Below the pieces are notes generated by a model. That model saw nothing but the letters and a program-made list of their open reading frames with translations, made no database searches and was not told the DNA's origin. A stretch of 64,000 bases of DNA from Perilla frutescens (lineage: Eukaryota; Streptophyta; Magnoliopsida; Lamiales; Lamiaceae), in contig BRKX01000014.1 in assembly GCA_026008535.1 (NCBI GenBank), positions 23,706,694-23,770,693 of the forward strand. Direction: 5' to 3'. Both the position numbers and the translations under genes were made by a program. Of this stretch, positions 1 through 10,219 are shown piece by piece. The stretch's first letter is position 1; every line of letters starts with the position of its first letter.

Positions 1-49
1 CCCAAATCAACAGTGCTGTAACCAGACGTCCAACTCTCAGTCTCAAAAG

Positions 50-592
50 ATGGATTCACATTCTTCTTCTTCGAGCTCGACAAGTTATAGGAAGCAACAA
101 AGTTCAAATTTGCAAGAGGGTCGAAATGTTTGTAAGTGTGGCGTTACGGAAGTGATATGGACCTCATGGACAAAGGAGAACCCGGGTCGAAGATTTTATG
201 GTTGTCGTAATTATAGGGTAAGTTAGAATCAAATGAATTTTACATTTTATTGATTAATTTCACTGCATATGTTTCATTTTCATATTTGTTAATTTCAGCC
301 ATCCAAAGGGGTGATTCCCAAAGTAGGATGTAATCATTTTAAGTGGTGCGATGAAGAAATGAGTGATAGAGTGAAGGAGGTGATCAACACCTTGAAGATG
401 GAGAATGCTGCATTATTGAAGGAGAATAGGAACTTGGCCAAGCAATGTGAAAGTGTTCTAGTAGCTGAAAATGTAGTTCAAACAATTGCCAATTTAGAGA
501 TGCTTATAATGAAGAAGAGTTTGAAAAGAGTTAAATTTGCTTTGCTTGTAACTTGGTTGTTGTTAGTCTCTATATGGTTTGGGAAAATATGA
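50..592 (+). CDS. GRF-type zinc finger protein, At4g04775-like, TE-associated
   Basis: Two exons, 50-217 and 299-592, joined in phase across an 81-bp GT-AG intron, give about 153 residues. A Ser-rich start is followed by a GRF zinc finger: CKCG near residue 28, the NPGRRFYGC core near 44-52, then CNHFKWCDEE just after the junction, so the intron splits the finger. A Glu/Lys-rich coiled-coil stretch (residues 75-120) and a C-terminal hydrophobic segment (about 133-150) suggest a tail-anchored membrane protein. GRF fingers are known to bind single-stranded nucleic acid. Small plant proteins of this layout are annotated as At4g04775-like and often sit in mobile elements. Here it converges on the MULE transposase at 1285-4430, so it is probably accessory cargo of that element. 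The start at 50 is the first in-frame ATG; an upstream exon outside the window cannot be excluded. Confidence 0.72.
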
Positions 593-1284
593 ATTTGCAG
601 TGTGTATTTGGATTATGAAGAATGATTTGGCATTTGACTTTATGTATCTATTAATGAAGATAATGTTTGGTATTTGGCATTCTGCAATGTATCTATTTGG
701 CATTCTCTAGATTCACATGCAATTGTTTGGTATTTGGCATTCTACACTTGAGTGAAGTTGTTGCATATTTATAGATTTGGTTTTTGGCATTGGTGTTTGT
801 TTAATTTTTGCAGAGATTGTATAGCCACTGTATTGGTGTTACAAAACAGAGATTTTTTGGCATTAGTGTTTGTTTAATTTTTGCTGAGATTTTTAGCATT
901 GGTGTTTGTTTAAGTTGTTACTTATCTGCTTAAATTTTTCAAAGATTAATGGAGTCACAAAACAACATATTACATAGCTAAAAAGTTTCATATCAAAACA
1001 ACATTGATTGCTCACAAGATAAAAGTCATATGCTCACTGCACTCTTAAAAAATTTGACATCAAGCCAAATGCTAAAATGTGATTTCATATCAGAAGCCCC
1101 AAAAAAGTTGACATCAAGCCAGATTTACAAAAAAATGAGTATTAATCTCATATGCTCATTGCATGAGCTCTGAAATGAGTTGCAAAAATTGATCACTACA
1201 CAAAATAGTAAGAGTCACACCTCTAATATTAAGAGTCATAGCTCACAAAAAACATTAAGCAAAAACATCAACAGTCACAGCCCA
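593..1284. repeat. Convergent intergenic spacer with degenerate TTTGGCATT repeats
   Basis: No gene seen. Between about 625 and 910 the unit TTTGGCATT(C/G) recurs, several times followed by GGTGTTTGTTTAA, forming a degenerate minisatellite. From 1020 to 1180 a CATCAAGCCA/TCATATGCTCA pair of phrases repeats. The stretch holds the 3' ends of both converging genes. Confidence 0.5.
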
Positions 1285-4200
1285 CTATTTCTTCAACTTG
1301 TTCTTCTTAGCATCCCTTTGTTTCTCCAGAGCAGTTCTACTTGTGCAAGGCAATCCCTTCCAAGTTGGCCCAGGTGGTTTGAAAGGCAGATTGGTTGGCA
1401 AGATAGCTTGGTTTCCAGTGGCAACAAATGCAATTCTCCTACTTGCACTGCTCCTAGAGGCTCTTTGCTCTTGTCTTAGCTCTCTCTGGTTTGGAACTGG
1501 AAACCTTGTAACTGGATCTGGATTTGAACTCAAGCTTTGACTTGCAATTGGATCCCTTTGGTGGATTATTGACTATGAGCTCATTCCAGGCTATCATACA
1601 CGATAAGAAATGAGAATCAATATTGTTAAATGCAACACACTACAATCACAAAAAACATGGACACTCACATTCAATGTGGAATTTCCAGTGACATCATCAA
1701 TATGCAAGCCCATCCCAACCACTCTCCTTGTTTTCCTTATGCATTTAGGGGCATCTGTGGCCTTGCTCTTCCCTTTAGCATCACATTTCTTTCCATTTGC
1801 AACTTCACTGGCCATGGAACTTTTCCCCTGTAGTCAGTTAATAAGTGTTCAGTTAGAATGAAAGAATACAAAAAAAAGTGTGATTAAGAAGCATAATACC
1901 TTATCTGGACAAGTCACTGCATTGTGCCCTGCTACATGACAAATAGAACATTTTATAACCACCCCCTTCTTGGTTAGATTTCCAGATTGCTTCCCTTTTA
2001 TCTTCTCTCTGCCACTTCTCATTCTCTTTACTCTTGGTCTCCCACTCAATCTTACAGTAGGAGGTGGCTCACACTTTGCAAAATCATCAACTCTCAGGTA
2101 CTTAAGACTCTTCATAGGTTTCATGGAATATTGATATGTAGCCATATATGCTGCCTTCTCATACCAACAAGAAATATATGTTTTGGGATCCTTCTTCTCA
2201 TAGTTTAGAGCACATATTGCATGGCAACAAGGAATTCCATTGATATCCCACACTCTACAAGTGCACATGCAATTGTCCAACCTAACTACATGTCTGTCAT
2301 CCCCATCTCCCACTTCATATTCATGATCACCATTAAAAACTACCTTGCACCCAAAGGCCTTATCCATATTCTCTTGATATTTAGTTAAGCATGCAGGACT
2401 CCAATTGTTGGCCCACTTATTTACAACCTCTCTGTTCACACCCAGTCTAGCCATTGCAGCCTCCCTAATCTCATCTAACATGGATAAAATTGGCTTAAAC
2501 CTAGCCTCTCTTATGCTGGCATTAAATGACTCACAGAAATTATTATCACATGCATCAGATTTGCACCTATTGCTGAAAAAAGCTTTGCAAAAAACCTGAG
2601 GATTGTATGCCACAAAGTCCTCTGCTGCACGAGTGCTGATTGACCCCAACATCTTCAAGTTGTCATCAAACTCTTCTTTGAATGTGCTCCACACACAAGC
2701 CCAGAATTTCTTCTTCAGCTCACCACTGTACCACTTTTTACTCCAATTGGCATGTACATGCCTAGCACAGTATCTATGTTCTGTTAGAGGCAATACCTCT
2801 TGCACTGCATGCACTAGACCCTACAAAACAAAAAACACAAATTGTTATTCATGTGGTTTGAATAAGAAAAATAATCTGAACAGTAAGTCACTTAGAATAC
2901 CTTTTGCATGTCTGAAATAATAGTCATTGATCTGCCTCTGTCACCTATCTCCAAATCCATAACAAGCAGCTCTAGAAACCACTTCCAGTTGTCCATATTT
3001 TCCTTGTCTATCACTGCCCAGGCAATGGGAAAAATTTGATCTGATGCATCTTTTCCCACAGCAGTTAGAATCTGGCCCTTCACAATACCCTTCAAATGGT
3101 ACCCATCAATCCCAATTATAGGCCTACACCCTGCCTTCCACCCCTTCTTCAAAGCATCAAAAAAAGTGTACAACCTTCTAAACACAAATTTTCCAGAATG
3201 TAGTGCTTCTTCCTGCAGTTCAAGCTCAATTGTTGATCCAGGGTTTGTTTCTTTACACATTGCTACATAAGCACCTATCTTTGCAAACTCACTTATGTAG
3301 CTGTCATCCAACTCATTTCTCACAAGTGATTTAACCCTCTTACATGTAGACTTAGACACATATAGATGCATTTTATCCTCTGTTGTTTTCAACAACTCCT
3401 TAACTGTGGTGGTTGGCTTCTCATTGATGATTTTCTTAAACTCTTGGGCAAGAAATTTAACACTAGCTAGATTGTTCTTGGCATCTTTCAAACAGTTATG
3501 TTCAGAGTTGAACTTCTTTACAACCAATGGTGGCTTATTTTGACAATAAGACATCCACAAATAAAAAGGACACCCAACACTCTTACATTGTGCTCTGATC
3601 CTGCCCTTCTCATTAGGGTTCAACTTCAGTGGAGTACTCCTAGCCACACTATACCTAGCTATGGCAAGTCTAGCTTCCTCAACATTAGCAAAAGTCATAC
3701 CTAATAAGAAAAATGGATTACCCTCATCACCATCATACTTAACTGCCCTCTTACTTTGGTTGATTATTTGCATCTCCACTTCATTATCATCATCATCATC
3801 ATAACTACTATCACTACTTTCAGAACTAGAATCCACACTGAGATCCCCAGATTCACTTTCAGAACCATCTTGCTCAAATTCACTAGCTTCAGATTCACTA
3901 TTCTCAGCTAATTGTTTACCCTTATCCCTATTAACTACCCTTTTCCCACCCTGCAGCCCTGCACCCATATCAATCTCATTAGTGTTTAATCCTAAGTCAG
4001 GAGCTTCACACATCAAATTGACACTAGCTTGGGTGCTTAAATTAAGTTGATTCACAACAATCTCATCAATATCAACTACCATTTTCCCACCCTCCAGCCC
4101 TGCACCCATATCAATCTCACTAGTTTTTAATCCTAAGTCATCAGCTTCACACATCAAATTGGCACTAGCTTGGGTGCTTAAATCAGGCTGATTCACAACC

Positions 4201-4430
4201 ATTTCATCAACCAACACAGACTTCTTATGATTCAGAACCAACTCATCATAAGGATAAATATGAATGAAGCCATCATAATTCATCTCTAACACACTAGCGA
4301 CAATGTCATTAATCCCATCATCTGACTCCAAAATCATCAAAGCATTGTCACTCAATTTTTTCCCAGGTTTTAAATAAACTAATTTGTTCACTTCATGCAT
4401 CCCAAATTCCTGTTTGTATTTCTTGATCAT
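1285..4430 (-). CDS. MULE A transposase (MuDR family) with SWIM and CCHC zinc knuckle
   Basis: Four exons read on the minus strand: 4430-2901, 2820-1900, 1827-1669 and 1572-1285, all GT-AG and in phase, about 965 residues. Order: end of a PB1-like domain (residues 1-65), a tandem duplication (about 75-168), an acidic Ser-rich linker (about 180-225), a MuDR DNA-binding domain (about 240-320; CKSVGCPF, then C...H), a MULE catalytic domain with IGIDGYHLKG holding the first Asp and IISDMQK the second, split there by intron 1, a SWIM finger (CMCTC...CCH) and a knuckle CSICHVAGHNAVTC. Members cut and paste DNA at TIRs. The last acceptor is chosen to skip an in-frame TAG about 19 bases into the alternative acceptor; if that acceptor is used the protein ends about 90 residues earlier. 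The true start is probably 4558-4560, cut off by a one-base frameshift. Otherwise intact, so fairly young. Confidence 0.82.
3936..4212 (-). repeat. 141-bp in-frame tandem duplication inside MULE A transposase
   Basis: Two copies with a 141-bp period (47 codons), anchored by CCTGCACCCATATCAATCTC near 3958 and 4099. Each encodes the phrase LSTQAS.NLMCEA.DLGL, and the copies differ at about a dozen bases. The block lies in the linker between the PB1-like region and the DNA-binding domain. Confidence 0.85.
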
Positions 4431-4560
4431 ATGCGTGAAAGATAAAAAGTCTATATCTCCATTTTCAACTAATTTTTTTCCCTCCTACATACTGTGCATG
4501 CTTAGACAAAACCCATTTGCCACGATTATGATATGACAACTTGATTAAACTCACCTCCAT
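4431..4560 (-). pseudogene. Frameshifted N-terminal extension of the MULE A transposase (PB1-like start)
   Basis: Reading minus from an ATG at 4558-4560, about 29 codons run in the PB1-like style (MEVSLIK start, then a GGK motif) before an A7 run (T7 on plus, 4473-4479) throws the frame and gives a stop within a few codons. Removing one base of the run would make the frame flow straight into the ATG at 4430. So the annotated start at 4430 is probably internal and the 5' end is damaged, or a sequencing error lies in the homopolymer. Confidence 0.6.
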
Positions 4561-5220
4561 GTTTTCAATCTAGTTATGAAACAAAAAAATGAAAATCAAT
4601 CAAAATCAAAGCACACAAAAAAGTTTTGAAGAACACAAAATAGAACCATTCTTACCTTTCCGTCGTGACGTGTGCTAATGGAAGGGGGGGACCAGCCACG
4701 TGGCTTCGAGAATGCCAACCTGGACCAGCCACGTCTGACCGAGCACTTGACAGGTTGGCGCAAGAGGCTGACGTGGAAATGCCACGTAGATGACCCTATG
4801 TAGATGGGTGTTGTGGTATAGCTATGGAAGATCAAAATTCTGTAATGGAAGATCAATTTTTCGAAATCAAAGAACCCTAACTCACTCTGAAATCAAAGAA
4901 CCCTAATTGATATTTGCTTAGTGTAGAACCCTAATTGATATTTGCTTGGTTTGAAATCCCCAAATTTTCGATTGCATTGATTTTAAGAGTGTTGGGTCGG
5001 GTTTTTATTTTGAGGGTGGGTCGGGGTACTGGGTCGGGTGAAAAACGTGCAAAACGACGTCGTTTTGGGGACACTTAACGGAGCCCGTTAGGGCTCCATT
5101 ACGTGGTGGCCCAATTGAGCCAATTTTAACATCGCGGTGGCCCAATTGAGCCCAAAAAAGTTGTAGTGACCCAATTGAGCCCCCCAAATAAGTTTAGTGG
5201 CCAATTTGGACCTTATCCCT
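4561..5220. mobile_element. 5' flank and terminus-like end of MULE A
   Basis: No gene. At 4684-4790 GACCAGCCACGT and ACGTGG phrases repeat; at 4862-4945 the pairs GAAATCAAAGAACCCTAA and AACCCTAATTGATATTTGCTT are each duplicated. From 5100 to 5215 the phrase TGGCCCAATTGAGCC occurs in four degenerate copies, ending at GGTCCAAATTGGCCACTAAA (read minus). Plant MULE TIRs commonly look like this, so the outer end is placed near 5216-5220. The partner TIR would be left of the window and was not seen; no TSD could be tested. Confidence 0.45.
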
Positions 5221-5268
5221 ATTTTATAATTGTGTTTTTTTAATAGTGAAAAGCTAACTAATTAAAAA

Positions 5269-5806
5269 AAATTAATTGTGTTTTTTAGATAAATATTTTC
5301 TAGTGGATTATGGATTTACTAATCGACGTCAATTTTTAGCTCCATTACGTGGTGTTCGATATCATTTAAAAGATTTTGGTGGTCAAGGTCGTCACCCCAG
5401 AAATACAAGTAAATTATTCAATCTTCGTCATGCATCATTAAGAAATGTGATTGAGAGAATTTTTGGTGTCTTCAAATCACGATTCACAATTTTTAAAACC
5501 GCACCTCCGTTTCCATTTCAAACACAAGCAGAATTAGTATTGGCTTGTGCCGATTTACACAATTTTCTCCGGAAAGTATGCCGCTCTGATGAAATTTCCA
5601 GCGGAATATGAAGGAGATCAAGATTTACCACCTCTCGATACAGAAGAAGAAAATTTGGAATGGCTATCTCAAAACCAACTACAACAAAGAACAGAAGCTA
5701 ATGCATGGAAAATGAGTATTGCTAATGCTATGTGGGACATGAGACCCATGTATAACGGCGATGGAAATGAAGATGATGAGACCGAAGATGCGAATGCTGA
5801 GTAATG
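5269..5806 (+). pseudogene. PIF/Harbinger transposase, C-terminal part, frameshifted
   Basis: After an acceptor-like TTTTTTAG the sequence encodes DKYFLVDYGFTNRRQFLAP, RGVRYHLKDF and NLRHASLRNVIERIFGVFK, then CADLHNFLRK: the DDE_Tnp_4 core of PIF/Harbinger transposases, with the conserved Glu in VIERIFG. A one-base insertion in an AAA run at about 5592-5594 shifts the frame inside RSDE; the rest (FPAEYEGDQ to the acidic end at 5804) lies one frame over. The N-terminal half with the first Asp residues is absent. The break point lies next to the MULE A end at about 5220, so the missing half was lost or lies beyond the left edge of the window, separated by the MULE insertion. Non-functional as it stands. 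Confidence 0.8.
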
Positions 5807-6110
5807 ATTTTTTTTATTGACTATGGTTTTATTGGTATTTTATAAACTATTTGTGCATGTTGTGTCTAATTTTATAAACAATTTGGATAACAATTTTTTT
5901 TATCGTTGTTTTATTTTTTTTCTTAACAATTTGTGTTCACAATTTGTGTATCCAAGAAAGCATCATACTAAACAAGTAAAATGAAATGGAAAAGCGGACT
6001 TGATCAACATAAACAACATAGACATTGTTCAAAATACAATTGTTCAACATAAAATACAAATTAAATACTAGAGTAATTGTTCAATACCGAAAATGAAAAA
6101 AAAAAAAAGA
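5807..6110. other. Spacer without recognisable gene
   Basis: AT-rich 3' flank of the Harbinger fragment; only T- and A-runs (A12 at about 6097) and an ATACAA/TTCAACATAAA phrase repeat were seen. Confidence 0.5.
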
Positions 6111-6116
6111 TAATGC

Positions 6117-6251
6117 CAGCGGTCGCTGGATCCCAGCGGCGGCTGGGAATCCAGGTCGAGGCCAAGGCCAGCGTGCGCTGGTTCTCAGCACCGGCTGGGA
6201 ATGAGCACAATGAGTTCATCCAGTGACCGCTGGCTCCAGCGACGGCTGGGA
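6117..6251. repeat. Cluster A of CCAGCG..CGCTGG quasi-palindromes
   Basis: Six 14- to 17-bp quasi-palindromes stand in 135 bp: near 6117, 6132, 6168, 6185, 6220 and 6236, each of the form CCAGCGNNSGCTGG. They are much more GC-rich than the surroundings. A matching cluster lies at 7926-8053, on the other side of the ORF1-like pseudogene. Such clusters resemble subterminal repeats of CACTA-type elements, but no CACTA terminus was found next to them. Confidence 0.7.
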
Positions 6252-6289
6252 AGATCATCCCCTTCATCTTCCAACAATCCAAACCTATA

Positions 6290-6530
6290 CAACACACAAA
6301 CACCAACAATCAACCCAATGCAAAAAAAACATAAACATCAACAAATCCAACAACAATTCAAACAACAAACATTCCTCATCCAAGAAACATCAAACAATCA
6401 AACAACAAACCATCCAACAATGCAATAATCCAACAATGCAAGAATACAATAATCCAACAATGCATAAACATCAACAATCCAACAATACAATAATCCATGA
6501 AATGCAACCAACAAACCATTAATCTTGAGT
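6290..6530. repeat. CAACAATCC-rich low-complexity tract
   Basis: Degenerate tandem repetition of AATCCAACAATGCA and AAACATCAACAA. Open frames here (Gln/Asn-rich on plus) are by-products of the repeat. Confidence 0.75.
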
Positions 6531-6578
6531 TGGTGGCGGTGGTGGCGGGTAGAAGGCAGTCCAAGCATCCCACTGAGC

Positions 6579-7751
6579 TTATAAAGATGCAATTTGTTGA
6601 TCATGCGCGTCAAACCTAGCGTTTATCTCCTGCCTCTGTGCGTCAAAGCTATCGTGGATCTCCTGTCTCAGTGATCCAAAGAAAGTGTCAATAAGATCCC
6701 GAAATAACATAAAATCATTCTGAAATCGCTCATAGAAATCTCCCGACATTGTAACAGGAGGTTGTTGTTCAGGAAATCGCTCTTCCTCTTCCTCCATCAC
6801 TTTATCTTCATTACCACCAGTGGATGGGCCGGCATCAGGATCACTTTATCTCTTAGCAATCTCGGCGCACACGTACTTGTTCACACATTACCTCTTTGCA
6901 GAAGGAACTAATGTGTACCAATCAGAAATTATCTGAGCTCCTTTTAGCTCACTAAAATCAATCAAATACGGCTTAATTTCCTCATACCCTTCTTGGTGTC
7001 CCTTTGTGGCACTGAGAACCCCGAGATTATATGCCAAACCTGTCACAATAGGAGCAAGCGAAGCATGGGTTCTTGCACGAGTCTGCATCTGGCACATAGC
7101 ATTCCAAATGAAGTTTAGAATACAAACTTTTATGTCGTTCAACACACAACACAACAAATACACCTGAGTCGAGTTTACTTTGTTCGCCTGCTCCTTCCCC
7201 GACACATTATAAGCAATGAATTTGTGAACAATTGCCAATGTCGGGTCTTTGATGTACCCATTGGACTTACCCGTATTACTCCAATTATCAAACCCAGTCA
7301 ACTCAATCCAACCCGCATTAACTTTAAACGAATTGGGTTTTTCTTTTACCCCGCTAGTAGGAAACCCAAAAACTGTTTTCATTCTAGGAAAACTTATTTG
7401 GTAGTTTCTCCAGTTCATCCTAACCCCAATCTTCTTGTCATCAATCACATACATGGTAGACAAAAATTCATAACACAGAGATTCATAACCGGAATAATCC
7501 ACATTCTTAGCAAAATATTCTAGACCCAAAACCTTCAAATATTTAGTCACTTTTGCTACAATTTTCAAATCCTTCATCAACTCCCAATTCAAGTAACGAG
7601 GGTTTATAACCAAAGATTTGTTAAATTTTCTATAAAGCTCGCCCTTCCATTCAGTTTTTAGTAAAAATTGACACTCGTACCTCGTCGTGAAATCATCCTC
7701 TTCGACTTTGTGAGATGTCCCAACATTCAGATTCTTCATGCAATGAGACAT
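6579..7751 (-). pseudogene. Athila ORF1-like retrotransposon protein, two premature stops
   Basis: One minus-strand frame from ATG 7751 to 6579 is broken only by two TAA codons, 6888-6890 and about 6846-6848. The protein shows LKVLGLEYFAKNV, YESLCYEFLSTMYV, then MRTR-like and THASLAPIVTGLAYNLGV phrases, which match the plant Athila retrotransposon ORF1 family (PF03078 type; related to the putative plant transposon protein domain). After the stops an acidic EEEEERFPEQ patch and a coiled-coil tail follow, which is usual for the C-terminus of this family. Its function in the family is unknown; it is often called env-like or gag-associated. No gag, pol or LTR is adjacent, so this is an orphan copy. 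It lies between the two quasi-palindrome clusters. Confidence 0.65.
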
Positions 7752-7925
7752 GGTAGTGTTCGCAGCGGGGGTGGACTCGAACGGGCGGTGGTGGTATGGA
7801 GGCAGCGGCGGCTGGAGCGAGCGGCGGCGGATGGAGTATTTGGGGGAGAAAATTTTGTGTGCTTTTTGTGTGCTATTCGCGATCTATTCTAATTTAGGGC
7901 TCTCTGCCTATTTCAATTACTAATT

Positions 7926-8053
7926 CCCAGCGGGTGTTGGAGTCCAGCTATCGCTGGGACCACGGGGCACTCATTCCCAGCGGTCGCTGGGTTCAATTTT
8001 ATCCCCCGTTGGTTTTTAACGGGGGCTGGTTTACACATACATCGGTCGCTGTG
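7926..8053. repeat. Cluster B of CCAGCG..CGCTGG quasi-palindromes
   Basis: Units near 7926, 7944, 7977 and 8040, plus a separate hairpin CCCCCGTTGG...CCGGGGG-like at 8003-8025 (arms CCCCCGTT / AACGGGGG). Same motif as at 6117-6251. Confidence 0.65.
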
Positions 8054-8074
8054 TTCTATTGAGCGCTGGCAAGA

Positions 8075-8243
8075 GGGATTTCAAATCCATTAAAATCATC
8101 CGAAATCGGTTCGAAATCCATACCTAAAGTCACAGAGGCTCCATGTGGAATTGGGAGACTCCATGTGGAGTCTATGGATTTTATAAATCCATAGACTTTT
8201 TAAAATCCATTAAAATCAATCAAAATCTGAATTGAATACACCC
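8075..8243. mobile_element. Probable MITE (GGGTGTATTCAATTC-type terminus)
   Basis: The right end read minus begins GGGTGTATTCAATTCAGATT and the left end begins GGGATTTCAAATCC, an imperfect TIR. The interior repeats AAATCCATTAAAATCA and contains two hairpins, AGACTCCATGTGGAGTCT (8157-8174) and TCTATGGATTT...AAATCCATAGA (8171-8195). Plant MITEs of this style are common. No clear TSD. Confidence 0.45.
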
Positions 8244-8249
8244 TCCTAA

Positions 8250-8984
8250 GTTTAGAGATATTTGAATTGAAGAAATCTAGAACAAGGGCCTTCAAAATAT
8301 AAGAGAAAATCTTTAAACTTGTTTGGATTAATAATTACTTTAAACCCTTAAGCCATTATTTAATCTATTTTCTCAGTTATTCCAACATTTGTGTAATTTA
8401 AACTTTTTTAGCTCTAAAGCTTCCTTTAAACTCAAATATAAAGCGTATCTAGACTCCAGTCTAGTTGTGGTTACAGGTCAAGCGCTCTTGGTTCTGAAAT
8501 TTTCATTATTTAATTACCTTGTGTTTTTCTGGTCTGCCGCTCTTGCTGTAGGAAGACATTAGGCTATCAGCCAAATTGGGATTTCGAGCTTACCAATTTT
8601 CCATATCATGGATTCGTATTTTTCCTGGTACAATTTTCTGTGTATGCAGTGAATTCTTCTTTTCTAAGGTTTTATTTAGGAAGAATAGAAATCATCGGGC
8701 TAACAACTGGAACTAAATTTTGGTTAATTAATCCATTAAGTTGTTGGAATTATGCTAGAGTTAAATCATGGGAAACATATCTGCTGCATATAGATGTTGT
8801 GCCATGATTTTTTTTTTTAAAAAAAGACAAAGTAATATCATTTGTTACCTTTTTTGGACTTTGGTAATATAAATTATGAGAGTGAAAATGACTAATTCTT
8901 CTCGTCACATACGATCTTCCGCCATGGTTATGCATGAAAAGAAGATACATGATGCTCACTTTGTTGGCTTCTGGTCCACGATAA
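8250..8984. other. Stretch without recognised gene
   Basis: AT-rich sequence with a T-run at 8809-8818. No coding similarity was recognised; it probably belongs to the CACTA element whose tail follows. Confidence 0.4.
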
Positions 8985-9256
8985 CCTATGAATGCTATTG
9001 ATGTTTACCTAGCATCCTTGATTGATGACTTAAAACAATTATGTAAAGTGGGTGTTGAAGCATATGATGCATATCTTTTAGTGGTAATTTTGTAGTATTT
9101 AATAGATTACAATTTAGTTATATTGAGTATCTAATTTGTTGTTTAATTTAAATTTTTATTGATTTATTAGTTTGTCGAAGGCAATTACTCAAAAATGGAA
9201 CTTGATGAAATTCGCATTGAGTGGGCAGAGTGTCTTCAAGATTATGTTGATTGATA
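8985..9256 (+). pseudogene. CACTA transposase (TNP2-type) relic
   Basis: Codons from 8985 to about 9083 give PMNAIDVYLASLIDDLKQL..GVEAYDAY, the conserved TNP2 (En/Spm) phrase with IDVYL.PLID.LK and GVE.YDAY. A probable intron (about 9084-9170) separates it from a short second exon ending at a TGA near 9254. Nothing else of the roughly 700-residue transposase is visible, so it is a small relic. It points toward the CACTA terminus at 9988, consistent with one element. Confidence 0.6.
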
Positions 9257-9711
9257 AAATAATGTAAGTTTAATAGCTTAAATTTAGTTCACATTAATAT
9301 TTATTTTGTCATAGGAAATATAGTAGTTGACACTTCATGTTTCTTTATTTTTTTTTCAATTAGTTTGATGAAGTCGGCATGTTGAAATGATTGATGTTTG
9401 TTATCGACATTCAGGAATCACAGCTTGATGATAGATTGTGACTTTTGTATTATCGACATTTTGGATTGTGACAATTTTATTTGACACATTTGTGACTTTT
9501 GTATTGACATTGTGGCTTTATATTGATATTTGATATCGTTTTATTTGGTATTTTATAAAATTCAGGCTACATTTTATATTAATTTCGAAGGTTTTAATAA
9601 AATTTGATATTGCAAATTGGCAAAAAAAATTGCAAACTTTTAAATAAAAGATAACAGCTAAAGAGTCATTGTCTATCATATTAATTAATAGAGAATGGCT
9701 GCATCGGAAAC

Positions 9712-9988
9712 CCGTTGTCTGTAAACTCAAAAACAACGGTTCGAACATAGAAACCGTTGTCTATATCTATAAAGACAACGACTATATTCTAAATAGGCGT
9801 TGTCTTTACCATAACTGTATTCAGATCTAACAACGGTTAGCGATAACAGTTGTCCATAGAGAAATAGACAACGGTTATTACTCGTTGTCTTTCAGTGTGT
9901 TCTATAGATAACACCTCTATTAATAATGACTATTTTCTCTATAGACAACGCGGATTAGCCGTTGTCTATAGCTCAAATTCTTGTAGTG
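9712..9988 (+). mobile_element. CACTA element right end with AGACAACGG subterminal repeats
   Basis: The plus strand ends TTCTTGTAGTG at 9988, i.e. CACTACAAGAA on the minus strand, the diagnostic CACTA terminus. The preceding 280 bp hold about eleven copies of ACAACGG / CCGTTGT in both orientations, usually as AGACAACGG, the subterminal sites to which TNPA-like proteins bind in this superfamily. The left terminus was not found, so the extent is unknown. A 3-bp TSD would be ATA (9989-9991) on this side. Confidence 0.8.
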
Positions 9989-10219
9989 ATAAGGGCTCAT
10001 CGTGAATAACAAATATTAGATTATTGTTGGCAATGGAGCTCTTATTGAGCCTTTTGAGCATTTCCTGATACACTGTAGAATGGAACCCATAGCACAACAG
10101 ACTCATGATATGTCCGAAACAAGAACGCTTAATGAGAATTTTATTATTATCATCCAAGAGATTTCTCACACTATCCAGCCACAACAGATGAGATCTATCC
10201 GAGATCAACAACCTCTCTC
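9989..10219 (-). pseudogene. DUF1985 (ULP1-associated) exon fragment cut by CACTA insertion
   Basis: Read minus from an acceptor at about 10220, the exon encodes KRSCFGHIMSL and VIHDEPL, matching the DUF1985 signature (FRS.CFGH.L, then an EF-L motif) also present at 14.4 kb. The reading frame runs into the CACTA terminus, whose bases happen to supply SLQEFEL before a stop. DUF1985 accompanies ULP1-like cysteine protease domains in plant MULE cargo genes. No other exon was found with confidence. Confidence 0.5.

Noticed and set aside
6201..6522. Gln/Asn-rich plus-strand frames
   Set aside because: Product of the CAACAATCC low-complexity tract.
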